Part shown: positions 11,006-23,249 of the stretch, one piece after another | How positions within the stretch are numbered: the stretch's first letter is position 1 | Layout: every line of letters starts with the position of its first letter | Assembly (NCBI GenBank): GCA_947846985.1 | Contig: CANTUZ010000002.1 | Coordinates: 126,628,889 to 126,692,888, forward strand | Length of the DNA stretch: 64,000 bases | Direction of reading: 5' to 3' | From: Fratercula arctica | Lineage: Eukaryota > Chordata > Aves > Charadriiformes > Alcidae | Translations under genes and position numbers: made by a program | The notes under the pieces: model-generated | Told to the model about the DNA's origin: nothing | Databases searched by the model: none | The model's input: only the letters and a program-made list of their open reading frames with translations

Positions 11006-12879
11006 GATGTTCTCTGCCCCAGCATCCGCAGCCTCTCTCTCTGCATGGAGTAAAAAAAGCGCCTCGCTGTAGTACTGGTGACCCTGCTTGTGAATCAGGA
11101 ATCCTGAGCTCAGCTGACAGCTCCAGACATGCTACCTGGTGGTTGAAAAAAAATTAAGCTTATCGGCTTCTGAAGTGTGCAGTCTTCTTAAATTTAATGC
11201 TAGGGACAGCAAAGCGCCACTTTCTTTCCCCTGACCATATGTTATACTTTATCCTAGCTCATCCCATTCCTACAGATTCGGGGTTTTTTCTAACCTGGGG
11301 GACGGTAAGCAAGGCACTCTTTAGAAGTTATATCACATGAACTCTACACCCAGGAAATGTTCAGAGATACCTGAGGCTAAAATAGGGCTTGTTGAGCTCA
11401 GGAATAGAAAAGATGCATGCTGCCATGGGATTACTGATTATTTTGGGGGGAAGAAACTGGCCTCTTTTCATAGGTTTGGACCACGGGAGTTACAGCTAAA
11501 CCAGCTTTAACTCAGTAATAGTCTGCCTGGGATGTAAGGTATAATACCTCACTTTGAGCTGTCACAGCTCCTGGTGCCTGAGCTGTCCCTACAGCACACT
11601 GCAGTCACTTCTGTGCAGTGTGGGCATATCAGTAGTTTGTATGAGATATATCTCAGGTGTGTTGTAATGCCTTCTGGGTAGCTGCTGGAACTAAGAATGA
11701 GCTAATATACTCTCTCCCTCTGCCAGACTTATTAGTTTAGAATGAGTGCTGTGAGGACTACAGCTACATGTCTGCCAATACAGAGATTTGGGTTTTGCAG
11801 TTGGCTCAGGGAACGAGTAGGGAGAGATCAAATCTGCCTGAAAAAATATGCTGTAGATGTACCCTAGCACAATCTCACAGCTAAGTTAAGCTATGCTGCA
11901 CATACTATTTTTTCCTTCCCAATTAATTGTAAGTTTTTGCTTATCTTAGAGGAACAAAGTGAGTTTTCACACTGAGAAGTGTACTCCTTTAAACCAGAAG
12001 CTTATTCCATATCATAGTTTCTCTTTCTTCCTTTTACAAACCTTTAGGAAGACAACTCCCAGAGCCAAAAATCACAAAGTACCCTGTTAATTTGAACAAA
12101 CCTACATCAGAACTTAAACACTTTGCCCGCTGAAGACTGAACTCTTCCTGTGTTTACATCCCTACAAGTATTGTCTCCGTTTCCCAAAATCCACAAATAC
12201 CCACCCAGCTGATACGAACCGTAGCTTTCGCTTCCTCACATGCACAGGGAATGTCTAGCTCTTGGAAGCTGGTAAGCAGATGGAAAGGAGGTGAGAGAAC
12301 TAAAAAAGGGTCTGGGCACCAGTTAGCTTGTTACAGTAGGTGGCCTACACCACATGAGGAGGTGACTCATGAGTAAGCAACTGCTTCGTACAGGAGTAAC
12401 TCTTAAAAGTATTTTGCAGAAATGTTTTCTGGCATTCTGCTCATGGAGGGGCAGCTCCTCATGACTCACACCAGTGCCACGTCCACACAGAACTACTTAT
12501 GCCTCAGAGCGCTGTGTTTAAAAACTGAGCGCTGTCGTTTAAGTATTTGCTAGAAATTGCATGAACCTGCTGGTACGTAGCCCCAGTCTCGTGTGAAAAT
12601 AAAGTAATCTCTATTTCTAGGAAGAAAGTCTGATGTGAATTTTAACTTAAAAAAAATAATAATTTTTTTTTGCTTATAAGCAAAAAACCCAAAGCTAGCA
12701 CCCAAAATTGGGCAGAAAATTCCTTTCCCTCCAGGGAACAGAGTTGCTATCAAAAAAACATACTGTTTTCAGTGGATTTCATTCACAGAAAATTTACTGC
12801 AAATTTCATGAACTCTGCTTTCTGTCACTGGAGAGGAAGAGCTGTAGGTTAGAGTTTGTTAATGAAACAGGAGGTGTAC
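11006..12879. other. Non-coding DNA with one short inverted repeat
   Basis: CACACTGCA (11595-11603) and TGCAGTGTG (11614-11622) form a 9-bp stem with a 10-nt loop. Otherwise I see no gene, no repeat family and no strong regulatory pattern. Confidence 0.5.
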
Positions 12880-12908
12880 TGAATAAATGCTGAATATTCA
12901 GCTGAATA
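12880..12908. promoter_or_regulatory. Phased TGAATA motifs with overlapping palindromes
   Basis: TGAATA occurs at 12880, 12891 and 12903, spaced 11 and 12 bp, close to one helical turn. Two perfect palindromes overlap here: GCTGAATATTCAGC (12889-12902) and TATTCAGCTGAATA (12895-12908). The second is centred on the E-box CAGCTG and recurs inside the 24-bp palindrome at 13875. This is a candidate protein-binding site; the factor is unknown. Confidence 0.4.
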
Positions 12909-13874
12909 AGTGTTATTCCATGACCATAAGATCTAATTATGTCAACACAAATATTTTACCACCAAGTAAAAAGAAACCTTAATAAAATCCAAGTAGCTCA
13001 ATGAAAAGAAAGTGATGTTGAAGCTAAAGAGCATGGAAGTTGAAATAAACAAATGAAAAAAAAGCTATATATTTCAATGCAGTTTTGTTTTATTTTAAAC
13101 TAGCTATTATTATGTGTAAAATAAGTGCAATTCCAGAAAAGAAAATAGATATTTGCCTTTCTCACTGTGCAAAATAGAGCATACAATATCACTTTCCTAA
13201 GATTTTTTTGAAGGCTGCCACTTGTTAAATCTTTCTTCCTCTTTCTAAAGAAATTCATTGATTCTGGAAAGTACTTGGCAGTGTTCAAATGAGTCCAACC
13301 AGAATTTTGTCATTGACCTCCATGGATAAAAACTTTCTTTTGCTTCTGAAAATCTTGCCCATAATAGCAAAATCATTTTATCACACCATGTCCATAATCA
13401 ACGGCTTATTAAACTTCCTAGGTCTTATTTGAATTTTTTTAACAGCAGAAAAAGGAAAAAAAAAAATTACAGAGAACAAACATTTCCAATTTGTAATTGC
13501 AAGTGTTAGCCCCAGGAAGAGGTTGTAATCAGCCTCAGCAATCTTCCTAGTTTACATCCAATTATAAGCTTGATGTTGAAATACTGAGTGCTTGCAAGAG
13601 ATTGCCGAGAAATGATTGAAAGACTAAGAACTCTGTGTAGGGTGTTTTTCACAAAACTTTAAAATCAACGAGAAATTTGAGAAAATCATGATGCGTTTGA
13701 TGAGCCACAGTGGACAGAGACTTATTTTATCAAATGAATTTTCCTGAATTGTGTTATTAGCTCTAGACACAAACAGTACCCACCACTGCCTGAATAGTAG
13801 ATGTTGTGGTTGATGATAGGTTTTCAAAGATTTTGGAAGGGAGGAGATGAGGTTTCACATACAAATAGAGATGT
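12909..13874. other. AT-rich non-coding DNA between two related palindromes
   Basis: Very AT-rich, with A-runs near 13056 and 13457. No exon or repeat family seen. Confidence 0.5.
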
Positions 13875-13898
13875 TAAAGTATTCAGCTGAATACTTTA
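13875..13898. promoter_or_regulatory. 24-bp perfect palindrome centred on an E-box
   Basis: The half-site TAAAGTATTCAG (13875-13886) is followed without a spacer by its exact reverse complement (13887-13898). The centre is CAGCTG, a bHLH-type E-box. The inner 14 bp TATTCAGCTGAATA is identical to 12895-12908. It could be a symmetric dimer-binding site or a cruciform-forming element. The palindrome is certain; the regulatory role is inferred. Confidence 0.5.
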
Positions 13899-16800
13899 TT
13901 GCCCTGCAGCTCAATTAAATTGCTCTCACAGGGGCTGGGATAGGCTCTGCATGGCCTTCTCTTTCAGAAAAATCATCTTCTGCATCTGCGTTGGAACCCA
14001 GAGTTTCCATTTTTACTAGAATTGTTTGGGAAATGATTTCTCATTAGTAATTCTGGACTTGTATCCCAATGTATATAAAAAACCTATTAAGAGATTTAAC
14101 TTACATACTGAAATGTAAGTATAGAAGTTTGCTTTTCTAAAAGCAGCATGTAAAGAAGTAAGACAGTCCAGTAAATGGCAAGCCTTTAAAGGTCATCAGT
14201 ACTCTCTTCTGTATTTAAAGTATTTCTAGCAGTAGCATATTTTGATCATAGCTGGATCGCTGAGGCTGACTAAGCACCTGTTAATCTATTTTGTCAATTT
14301 GGGAAGGAAAGGATTTTGCTGCCCTCATTCCCAGAGGATGTCACTTGACTTAGTAGTGTTCAGCTGAAAGTCTCTATAATTTTTCCTCAGAGCAGCATTC
14401 TATATGATAGTGAGCTATATACTATGTGTTTACATCGATCACTCTTCCTTTTTGTGACTTCTGTGTGTGCTGTTAAGGGTTTCAGAAGTTCACCTTGAAT
14501 TCAGTCTTGCTTCCAGATTTCGTAACCTCAGTAGGATCCGGTGTAGGACTCCAGTGAGCTAAAATTCGTGTCTGAGTCAGCACATGGAAATTCCCTCCGA
14601 ACTCTGGGATTCCTGCCAGCATTTTCAGTATTGCTTAGCAGCTTCCATCAAGCAACTTTGAATACAAACATCAGCTTCTACAGGCTCTACCTCTCCCAGT
14701 TTTTGCAGATTTTACAATTATTCTGTACAGGGAAGAAGCCCACAAGTTCTAAGAGCTGATGAAACAAAACTCTGGAGCAGACGTAAGGTCTGTGTTTCTA
14801 ACAATGTGAGATTTGCATTCCTGTTTTTCCTCTAATGCTTCTATTCATCTTAGATCACCAGCTTTGCTTTCTGTCTTATCCATTAGTCACACTGACTTGG
14901 CATTTCTAACATGCTCATATACAGACAAACATTCCTACTACCTTCAGGGCTCATCCAGCCTCTTTATATGCAGTGATAACTGCTGAGGGGAGGCAAGAAA
15001 GAGGATTCACCAAGCACTTCCCTTCTCTTCCAGAGAAAACTCTCTTGTGAATAAAAGCTGCCAATTCCTTTAGTAATGTTTACAGCCTTTTTTGTAATCA
15101 AACCAGCTGAAAGCATTGTTATTTGAAAAATACTCATAGAAAGGAAGAAGCATCTACTTTTAATGGGAGTAAATATTCAGGAGATTATTCACTCTGTACC
15201 AGTTTTAAAAAGCCTTTTTATTATTCTCCAAATAAATTGGGGGTGGGAAGTGAGGAAGGAAGGACATGGTGTTCACAGATAACATGAATGTAGTTCATCT
15301 TCTAAGTATGATGCTTAGGTTGTCACGAAAAATAACACCATGTGGTCACTCATATGATGAAGGCAAAAAAATGGCTACTATGGCAATGAGTTTGCACATT
15401 TAGTATAAGTTAGAATTGAATTTTGATGAGACAAATATAGATTTTGTGTATCAGTCTAACATTGTCTGATAACAGCTGTTGTATCCAAATATTTGGCACA
15501 GGGATCATTGACCCATGAGCAGGCTTGATGTGCCCATTTGATTTAATATGGACCCTCCATTTTTTATTCCAGCTCCAGACAGAGACATCCCAAAAGAAAC
15601 CAACTAAAATAGCACCACAGAGAAGTATTATCTCCCACTCAGGTGCTGATTCTCCTTCATCACAGTAATCAAGCTAATCTCAGAGGGTTCATCTAGCAAA
15701 GGTTGGAAATGAGATGTGTATCCAGGATTAGATTCCCTTTTTTATTAAACAGGAATCAAACCCATCCACCTCAGAAGCTGCACCCTCACAGCAGGATCAT
15801 GGGAGAGGTACTTTCATAATTTTTATCCTTAAAAAGCCATAAATAAAGCTGGAAAGTAAGCCAGCAAGTATTACTTTCTAATCTAGTGATCAAGACAGCC
15901 ACTTCAGAAAAGAGAGTCTATGAAATAGGGAGGGCCTTACCCAAAGGTTCACATATTCCATGTGAAATTGGTCATAAGGCAAAGTGCATTTAGCAGGTCT
16001 TCTTCATCAGCTTCATCTCCTTAGGCTATAGTATTATGGGCCTCTTACTCTGCTCCTATAAATTTTCAGTGATTGCATGGACATTGCAAACAAAGAGGAT
16101 TGGAAAAAAAGAGGACCACTGTCTAATTCCTCTTTTTACTGCCCAGGAATATGTTATAGATGTGGGAGGAAAGAAAGGAACCCCCAAACCAAAACACCTT
16201 AACTACCACTTCTGCTTTCAGAAAGTGGCTTTAAATAAAAGTGATCTTGGTCCATTGTGCCTTTGTTCAGCTAAAAGTTTCTCTAAAGTGCTGAGGAAGG
16301 CATGTAAGCCTTTGAAGAGGCAAGATTTCAGAGCCTGGATTAGGAAAACACTTCTCATGGGCTGCTTTTTGTGGATTTCAGTCTGAAACTTGTAACTGCC
16401 CATGAACTAACTCTGTAGTCACCACTGAACAAAAGGCAGGACAGACTGTTCCTGTGGCACATCACCAACAAAATCAGGTAATGTATTCCTCCTGGAATCG
16501 CATGGAAAAAATATAACACCTGAACCCTAGAAAATGCATGCATATCCTCCTGCTCAGATCTGCTAATAAATGCAAACACACTGTATTTCTATAGTAGGTC
16601 AATGATTCAAGGGACAGAATGCTGTGAGAAGGAACTTTTGCTTCTACTCAGGAAAACAAAGGTAAGTAACATTCCCACTGGGCTGAGATGCAGAAAGGGA
16701 GGAGTTTGTAGCAGGAGCCTGGAGCAGCGTAATGACACTGCCAGGCTGAATCCTTCTCAGTAGGTCTCATGGCATGACAATGACAAGGTTATAACTGGGG

Positions 16801-16911
16801 TACAGAGCATGAACTTTCAATAACACACCTCTCTCTATAATAGTCTAATTTTGTGTCAACTCCTGCAGTCATTAGTTTCTTTGCTTTTTCTTCATATCTC
16901 TGTTACTGTCC
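13899..16911. other. AT-rich non-coding DNA, no gene seen
   Basis: Uniform AT-rich sequence. The longest open frame here (16036-16386, +, 116 codons) lacks an ATG start and any domain. No repeat family recognised. Confidence 0.55.
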
Positions 16912-16924
16912 CTTTTTTTTTTTT
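16912..16924. repeat. Poly(T) tract, T13, in a pyrimidine-rich stretch
   Basis: A T13 run within about 120 bp of CT-rich sequence (16860-16985). It resembles a polypyrimidine tract, but no convincing exon follows. Confidence 0.8.
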
Positions 16925-16985
16925 AGCTATCTCTTCTTCTCTCCTCTAGAGACCTCTTCTCTGCTCCTATCTTTTACTTTTCCTG

Positions 16986-17935
16986 ACCCAGAGACTTCTC
17001 CAGGCAGACTACATCCCTGGCTCCAGGACATCTGCACAGGATGGAGCAGCTGAGACATAGAAGAAGTGGTTACTTCAGTAAGTCTACTCACCATGGCAAC
17101 CACCTCCACAACATCTCCCTACTCCTATGTGAGCTTGTAGATGTTTTTCCCCTTAAGCTCCCTCTGTAGAGACCCCCAGAAAAAATCCTGGGTTTTTTTT
17201 AGCAATGAGCATTACTGCCTGATGCTTGTGTCCAGGCAAATGTCTGCTGTTGCCTTGAGTTGTTGACCACAAGCAGTGCACTGCAAAAGAAGTCGACTGT
17301 GGCAGTAATGTCTCAAACCCAAGAGGCTAATGATGCTGAAGTAAAAACTTGCTAAATATCCTGTAACCCTGCACAACATCTGGAAATACAAAGGTAGATA
17401 GGAACTTGAGGCATTCCTCAATCTCTGAAACAAAACATTTTTCATGTTGAGCATTTCCATTCTGTATCGGCTGTTTTAATAAGTGTGGTTGGATGTTTGC
17501 TCCTCTTGGCTCTCAGAACACCATCAACTTGAAGATTTGGAGACCTGCGGTGGAAGGAAGAGGAAACACTGTAGCTCTTTAAGAGCCCTGAGTAGGGGAC
17601 ATCTGAATTCCTTTGGCAAGGTGAGTGAGTGTGGTCGGTTAGCTGGAATGGTCATACAGCAGCCTGAAAAAAGTCTAGAAAAACCTGTTCTGGCCAGAGA
17701 CTATGGAATAAAAATTTCTAACAATTTCATTTCAGAAAAAGTCCATGTAAAATTGACTTCTAGCTGCATGGATCCCATTTTGAAGATGGAGCAGTGATAG
17801 CAGACAAGGAGCCTTAGACACATTAAGAAGCCCATATAGATCCAAAATACCAACAGCCATTTGTTATCTTGAGCAAAATGTGCATTGCAATTTCATAGCC
17901 CCCTATGTTTGTAGTGCAGCACAAAATGCTGTCAT
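16986..17935. other. Non-coding DNA, no gene seen
   Basis: Slightly less AT-rich than its neighbours. Small open frames on both strands overlap one another, as expected by chance. Confidence 0.5.
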
Positions 17936-18500
17936 GTCTCTCCCTCTCTTTCTCCATCTCAGTTACAGTCTAGGCATCTGTGTGGGTTTGCAGCTTCTGT
18001 CCTTTGTGGGCTGCTTCAGAGTTTGTGCAGGAAAGGGATGTTAGCCCTCCTTTGGCTCTTTTATCTTCTCTGGAGTGACAGCTTTTAGTGCTATCGATGT
18101 TGAGGCAAGGGTCTTGTGGAGCACTAGCAGGACTTCCAATACTTCTAATTCTTTGAGGGGCCATTTTTTGTAGTATTGGAAATTGTTCTGGGAGTTTTAT
18201 CACTGCATCACGTGCTTTAACAGATACTTGTCCGTGCTGGCATTCCCGTGTCAGTCATTGCAGCAGAATCAGTCCATACTTTGTCAGTGGTTTCTCCATA
18301 GTTTCTGCCAGGCTGCCAACATAGCTTTTATAACTTGAAGGTATGGGATGAAAACTAGGATGTATCTGCAAGTGCATCAACATTTAAATGGGAAAATGAG
18401 ATGCCATCAGCAGCGTCTCAGAACATTATGGTTCACTGAAGCAGACAGATCACTTCAGATGTGAGTCTGTCTTAAGACACGCTGGAATACAACAGAGGTC
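17936..18500. other. Moderate-GC pocket with a 10-bp inverted repeat
   Basis: TTCCAATACT (18134-18143) and AGTATTGGAA (18172-18181) form a 10-bp stem with a 28-nt loop. They fall inside a minus-strand frame of 77 codons (17970-18203) that I do not recognise. The pocket may be an old repeat or a conserved element; sequence alone does not decide. Confidence 0.4.
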
Positions 18501-18900
18501 TATCAACATGGATATTTAGGGAAAGAGTATTGGGTGCAGGACAGTTACAAAATTGGCATTCTCAGTTTCAGAAATCAGTGGTTTAAAGACTTCCTGATAC
18601 AAATAGCTGAAGGAGAATTGCACAAACCAGGAAAAAGTACCCAAAATCTGCTTGCATTCTGGTAACTACCATGTTTTGATCCCATTTCTAAAACATTATG
18701 TTCATCTCAAAGCCTGACTCCTTTTCAAAATAAGTGTTCCAGCTCTCTAAAGCTCTCTAGACTTTTTTAGGAAAATAAAACATAAAAGATGATTGGATTT
18801 GGAAAGTTTTAAATTTACCAAAAAATAAGCATGAGAAAATCTGCATAACCAGCCCATACAGCAGTCTCGAATACTTGTGGGACTCCCAGCTCTCAAGTGG
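18501..18900. other. AT-rich non-coding DNA, no gene seen
   Basis: Nothing recognisable. Confidence 0.5.
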
Positions 18901-18901
18901 A

Positions 18902-18972
18902 AATTAATCCCATTTGACAGAGAGGTGGTAACTACTTATTCCTAGTTCAAAGTAAATGGAAATTTGGCCATA
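18902..18972 (+). repeat. Possible MIR-like SINE relic
   Basis: ATCCCATTTGACAGAGAGG, then a diverged block ending AAGTAAATGGAAATTTGG, follows the MIR order 'ccccattttacagatgagg' then 'agtaagtggcagagctgg'. Identity is low. Confidence 0.38.
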
Positions 18973-18974
18973 GC

Positions 18975-19830
18975 AATGCATGGTCCTAGCAACTCACCTC
19001 ACTTGAATGGAAGCACACGTTATCTCTAGGCTAATATAGCAAAATTATATTATGGTCATATATCTAGTCAAGTAGTAGGGGAGGGGAAGAGTACATGGTC
19101 TTGGGTGAGCCATATGCAGTTACATGAGACACCTGGACATACACCAATAGACGGTAGCGAAGTTCAGGCTGGAGGGTGGCAGTAGCAGACTAGTAGTCCA
19201 TCAGATGCCCAAAAGCCATCGGGAAAGAGGGGGCTGGGTGATAGCATAGACAGGATGAATTTTTTGACAGACCCGGGGCTCTTCAGCGCCTCACAGGCTA
19301 TTACATACACAAGGTAAAATGGCTTAGTTAAAGCTACCGGAGCACACAACCTTGGCTCATAAAATGAGCATTAATCCTTCTGCTGTTTCTCTGGCTGTAG
19401 AGCAGTAGCTTCTTAAGATATGCTCACCTGATCACTTGAGATCTTCTGTCCATATCTGTAATTAATGTATTTCTAACATGACCAGTGCTAGAGTTTACCC
19501 AGTTCTTTCATTCTAAAGAAAGAAAATCAAATGTCCCCCTGCAAACTGCATGGCTATCTGGCTCTAAATCAATCTCTTTCAAAAGAAAGAAATGGAATTA
19601 TTTTGGGAGAACTCCAAAGGGAAAAACATTGGGGAAGCAATTGGAGTTTAAGAAGCAGCTTACAGCTCATGAGATATTATGAAGTTTGTTCACTCCTTCT
19701 TGTCGTTTTAGAGAACAGTTGTTGCTTAGATTGAAATTGGAGGTCACAGATTTGTTTTGAATTTGAAATGGAAAAACAGACACTGAATGGAACCCGAGGC
19801 TTGACTGAATACGTCTTATATCAGAAAGAG
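18975..19830. other. AT-rich non-coding DNA, no gene seen
   Basis: Two overlapping + frames of 65-67 codons near 19485-19734 do not resemble any family. Nothing else was noted. Confidence 0.5.
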
Positions 19831-21000
19831 TTTAAAAATTCAAAACCTATTGCCTTTTATATTTTATTTTTAATCTGAGCAATCAATGCTTATACCTCAG
19901 CAGAAGATCGAAAGCTGATGTGAGCCATGGTGGTCTGTTTTAACATTATCAAACTATGAGAAAATTCACTGTGTACATATTTTATCCCATGATTAACCAG
20001 TCTCACAAAGAGGATAAGCATAAAGGTTTCATTTTAATCAGCCTGCTCATTGTCATATTTTCTCCTCATTTTGGAGGGAAAAAATAGCAGTTTGTACTAG
20101 ACAAAAGTTTATTTTTTTTTCTTTCCATTGAAGAAATTCATGTTAATTATTCTTCTGCACCTGCCTAATGGGGCTGAAGTAATTCAATTGTCATATTGTT
20201 GTAGATTGTTGCTTTGTGTAATGTATCACCCCTGCTGTTTCACTTAAAAAAAAATTCTATACTCCTCCATTATTCAGCAAGGCCTAATGATTATTCCAGC
20301 ATTTGTACATGCAGCACTGTTGTTTTGATTTTAATTGACTTCACTTTTTTAATTAAGTACCCTGGTTTTAACAGTGTTGTTGACATGCATGGCTTTGTCT
20401 TTATCAGAATTTGCTTCCATTTGCATTCTGTATCTATTGACAATTTATTTAGGTCCATTTTATGGGACTATATAGATAATCACTTTGCAAGGTTCATCAT
20501 CTCATTTCACATATTATATTTATCTAATGGCCTGAAAAATTTGGAAATATTCTGAAAATATTATCTTAAAATATACACCGCTTTTAACAGTGCTTTTACT
20601 TTTAAACATTATGTTCATAACAAATTCTCTTAATTGCTAGGATAGGCCTAATTTATCTTTTATGTAAGATGGTCACATTACTTTTTAATTTTGAGTCTAC
20701 CATGACTCACAAATATTTAACTTCACAAATATACTTTAGAAGTTCATTTCAGTTGGCTTTACTTTACAGCTTAAGAAGAAAGAAAAAACCTGTCTTGTTC
20801 GAAGACATTAATGCAAATACCAAATGGGTTTCTGAAATCAGATCAGTGTTGCTCGATTCCTACAATGAAGCAATTTTAGCCTTCCAAAGGGTAATTTTTC
20901 TTCTAAATCTTAAACAATTTTTTTTTAAGTCCTTGGACATTGTTCCTACAGCCTTTCAAAACAACTCAGTTAATTGATTTGTCATAAACACTATGCCTTA
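19831..21000. promoter_or_regulatory. Candidate AT-rich conserved regulatory block
   Basis: This stretch lacks CpG and recognisable repeats and is dense in homeodomain- and POU-type motifs. Examples are TAATGATTATT (20285-20295), TAATTG (20332-20337), the palindrome TTAATTAA (20349-20356) and an exact octamer ATTTGCAT (20419-20426). This is the style of developmental enhancers, but motif density in AT-rich DNA is partly expected by chance. A + frame at 20669-20977 (102 codons) has a protein-like charged middle but no family match. Confidence 0.33.
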
Positions 21001-23022
21001 TAAACACAGCATTAAACAAAGTCTTCCTGCAGAATTCATTCACCTCTTCTTTCCCTCTGGCCCCAAGTCTTGAAAGTATGTTTCATCAGTTATCACAGCA
21101 CAGGATGATGAAGAAAATGGACCAGAGAGGAAATAATTTCTATTTAAGATTATTTAAACAGAAGTGGTAGACATTGTAGAGGCTGAGAAATCACTCAATG
21201 CAAAGTTCAAAGTAAATCAGAATAAAATGACCCTGTTGCACTATTTGTACAGGTTTTAAACCCAAGCCTCTCTTAGTCCAGCTGACAGATGTCTTCTTTC
21301 AGTGAGGAATTTATTGAAAGGGTGGCATGTCTGTTTTGTCATTGAAAATGGTATCAGGCATGCCAGGGAGAGGAGCAATCCCCATATCCTCATTTCTGCA
21401 AAACCCATTGACCCAGCACTGGCTGTGAATGAAACACGTCTTCTTTCTCCCTGGAGCTGTGTTCAGACCTCCTGTCTCTTGATGTGTCTGCCTCAGTGTT
21501 GTTTGCTGAGCTTTCATTCCAGAAGTGGCCTGAGAGACAACCCACAAGGTACCCACAAAGCATCTTATTAGTGGCACAAGAAGCCAATTCCTATGAATCC
21601 AGTTTGGCCCATACACCGCTGACTGAGAAGAATAAAGAGAAAGGAAAAGAGAAAAGAAGAATTTCCATGTAAAATAAAACACAAAGCACACCAGTAAGTA
21701 AAACACAACAGCCAGTGTTTCCATACAGCATTGCTCCTCCTTGTTTATGTGCATTCAGCGTCATACTTCATACATGAGAGGAGCTTATCGACTCCAAGTG
21801 TTTACAAGCCATAACTGACTTCTTACAAACTGCAAGATTAGCACCCTCTCTCCTCCATACTTGTGCATCCCCCTTCCTTGCAATGTTTCTCTTAAAATAT
21901 TTAAGTTTTGAGGCTCTACAGTGTAATTTCTAGCTTTCTGTGTCACAGAAAAAAAAAATGTTTTGGATTTTTTAATTGTTTCTGAAAGGTCAAATTCTCG
22001 TCTCAGATTTGTAGGACCTGGTGTTTCATAAGAAAGATTAAAATCCATGTGATCAGTGACAAAAATTGGGTCTCTTGATGCTGTGTGATCACAAAAATCG
22101 AGGCTTTCTGGACATAATTTCAGTTCTACCTGCAAAACAGTGTATCTCTTGAAGAGGTTCACCTGTGGGGTGACCAATAACTGAAATGAGTTGCTGCCAT
22201 TTTACACACTTAAAAAATGGGCCAATACACAATTTAAAACTGCAAGATACTGAAACATTTATGATGCAGCAGAAATGACACACAGATAGTAAGAAAAAAA
22301 AAATATCTCAACTGTGAATGATTGCTAACTGGCCAATAAAAACCAGCTTTTCTCAGCAAAGGCTGAGAAAACAATATCTACTTTGGGAATCTAGGGAGAA
22401 ACTGCTATGTATTTAAAGAAGCCACAGCAAGGAGAAAGGAAATGGAGCTAAACTGATCTAGAGACTGAGGGAAAAATCTCAGGGAATGGCAAGAAGAGAA
22501 TCTGTGAGAGAGCTGAAGGAATTGAGCAAAGCAGAGAAATCCCCAGTTCTGCTGAAAGAAGTAAAAAGGAGAGGAACAATTGTCTTCCACTGAATGTGCA
22601 GAGGGGTTCAAGCTGTCTTTGATCCTCCATGCCAAGGTAAGTTCAGAAGCCCTCCAGGGGAATGTGAAAGAACCTAAAGTATTTTTCTCCTCCCAGTCTT
22701 CTCTCAAAGAGTTAAAAATCTGGGGCCTCAGCACAATCATTTCACACTGCTATGGCAGGACCCATCTTTGCAACCACTGCTGTGTTTTTTGCTCCAGGAA
22801 TGTTTTCAGATGGAGGGGTAAACAAAACCTCTACTGTCATTGCGTAAAATGTTAAGGAAATGTTGTGATTTGATTTAATGCCCCTCCTGGAGCAGGTAGC
22901 AAGGCATTGGCGATAGGTTGCTTTCATTTCTTTTACCTCGTGGCTTTGCAGTTTCCTTGGCCTTAGGAATACAAAAGTGAATATCAGGTATTGGCCTGCA
23001 AATCCAGGCACTGACCTGACAG
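21001..23022. other. Non-coding DNA, no gene seen
   Basis: A minus-strand ATG frame of 147 codons (21311-21754) begins with a hydrophobic stretch but then has no domain, and other frames overlap it. I regard it as chance. No repeat family was recognised. Confidence 0.5.
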
Positions 23023-23048
23023 GCCTAAATATTAAAAAATATTTAGGC
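23023..23048. repeat. Perfect hairpin, 11-bp arms, 4-nt loop
   Basis: GCCTAAATATT, then AAAA, then AATATTTAGGC. The arms are exact reverse complements. It lies about 200 bp before the GC-rich island. A role as a transcript hairpin or a cruciform is conceivable but unproven. Confidence 0.9.
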
Positions 23049-23249
23049 AAGTAACGCTTGTAACAACATCAAGAACAGGACTTCAGGCTTTCTCCTTGAA
23101 AGGCTGCTCCTGCAACAATGAATCACATCAGGCAAATAAAAATAGAGAGCGCGCTGTCAATTACTCAGGTTGTTGCACTGATCGTCTTGTATTTCTGAAA
23201 CATTTCTCCTCATCCCTAACTCAGTGACTTGACAGGGCTATTGCACTTT

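Noticed and set aside
20669..20977. Charged, protein-like stretch in a 102-codon + frame
   Set aside because: The ends are low-complexity AT-rich translation, no splice sites bound the central part, and no family is recognised.
21311..21754. 147-codon minus-strand ATG frame with a hydrophobic N-terminal half
   Set aside because: No domain, no upstream promoter or splice signal, and other frames on both strands overlap it. The length is compatible with chance.
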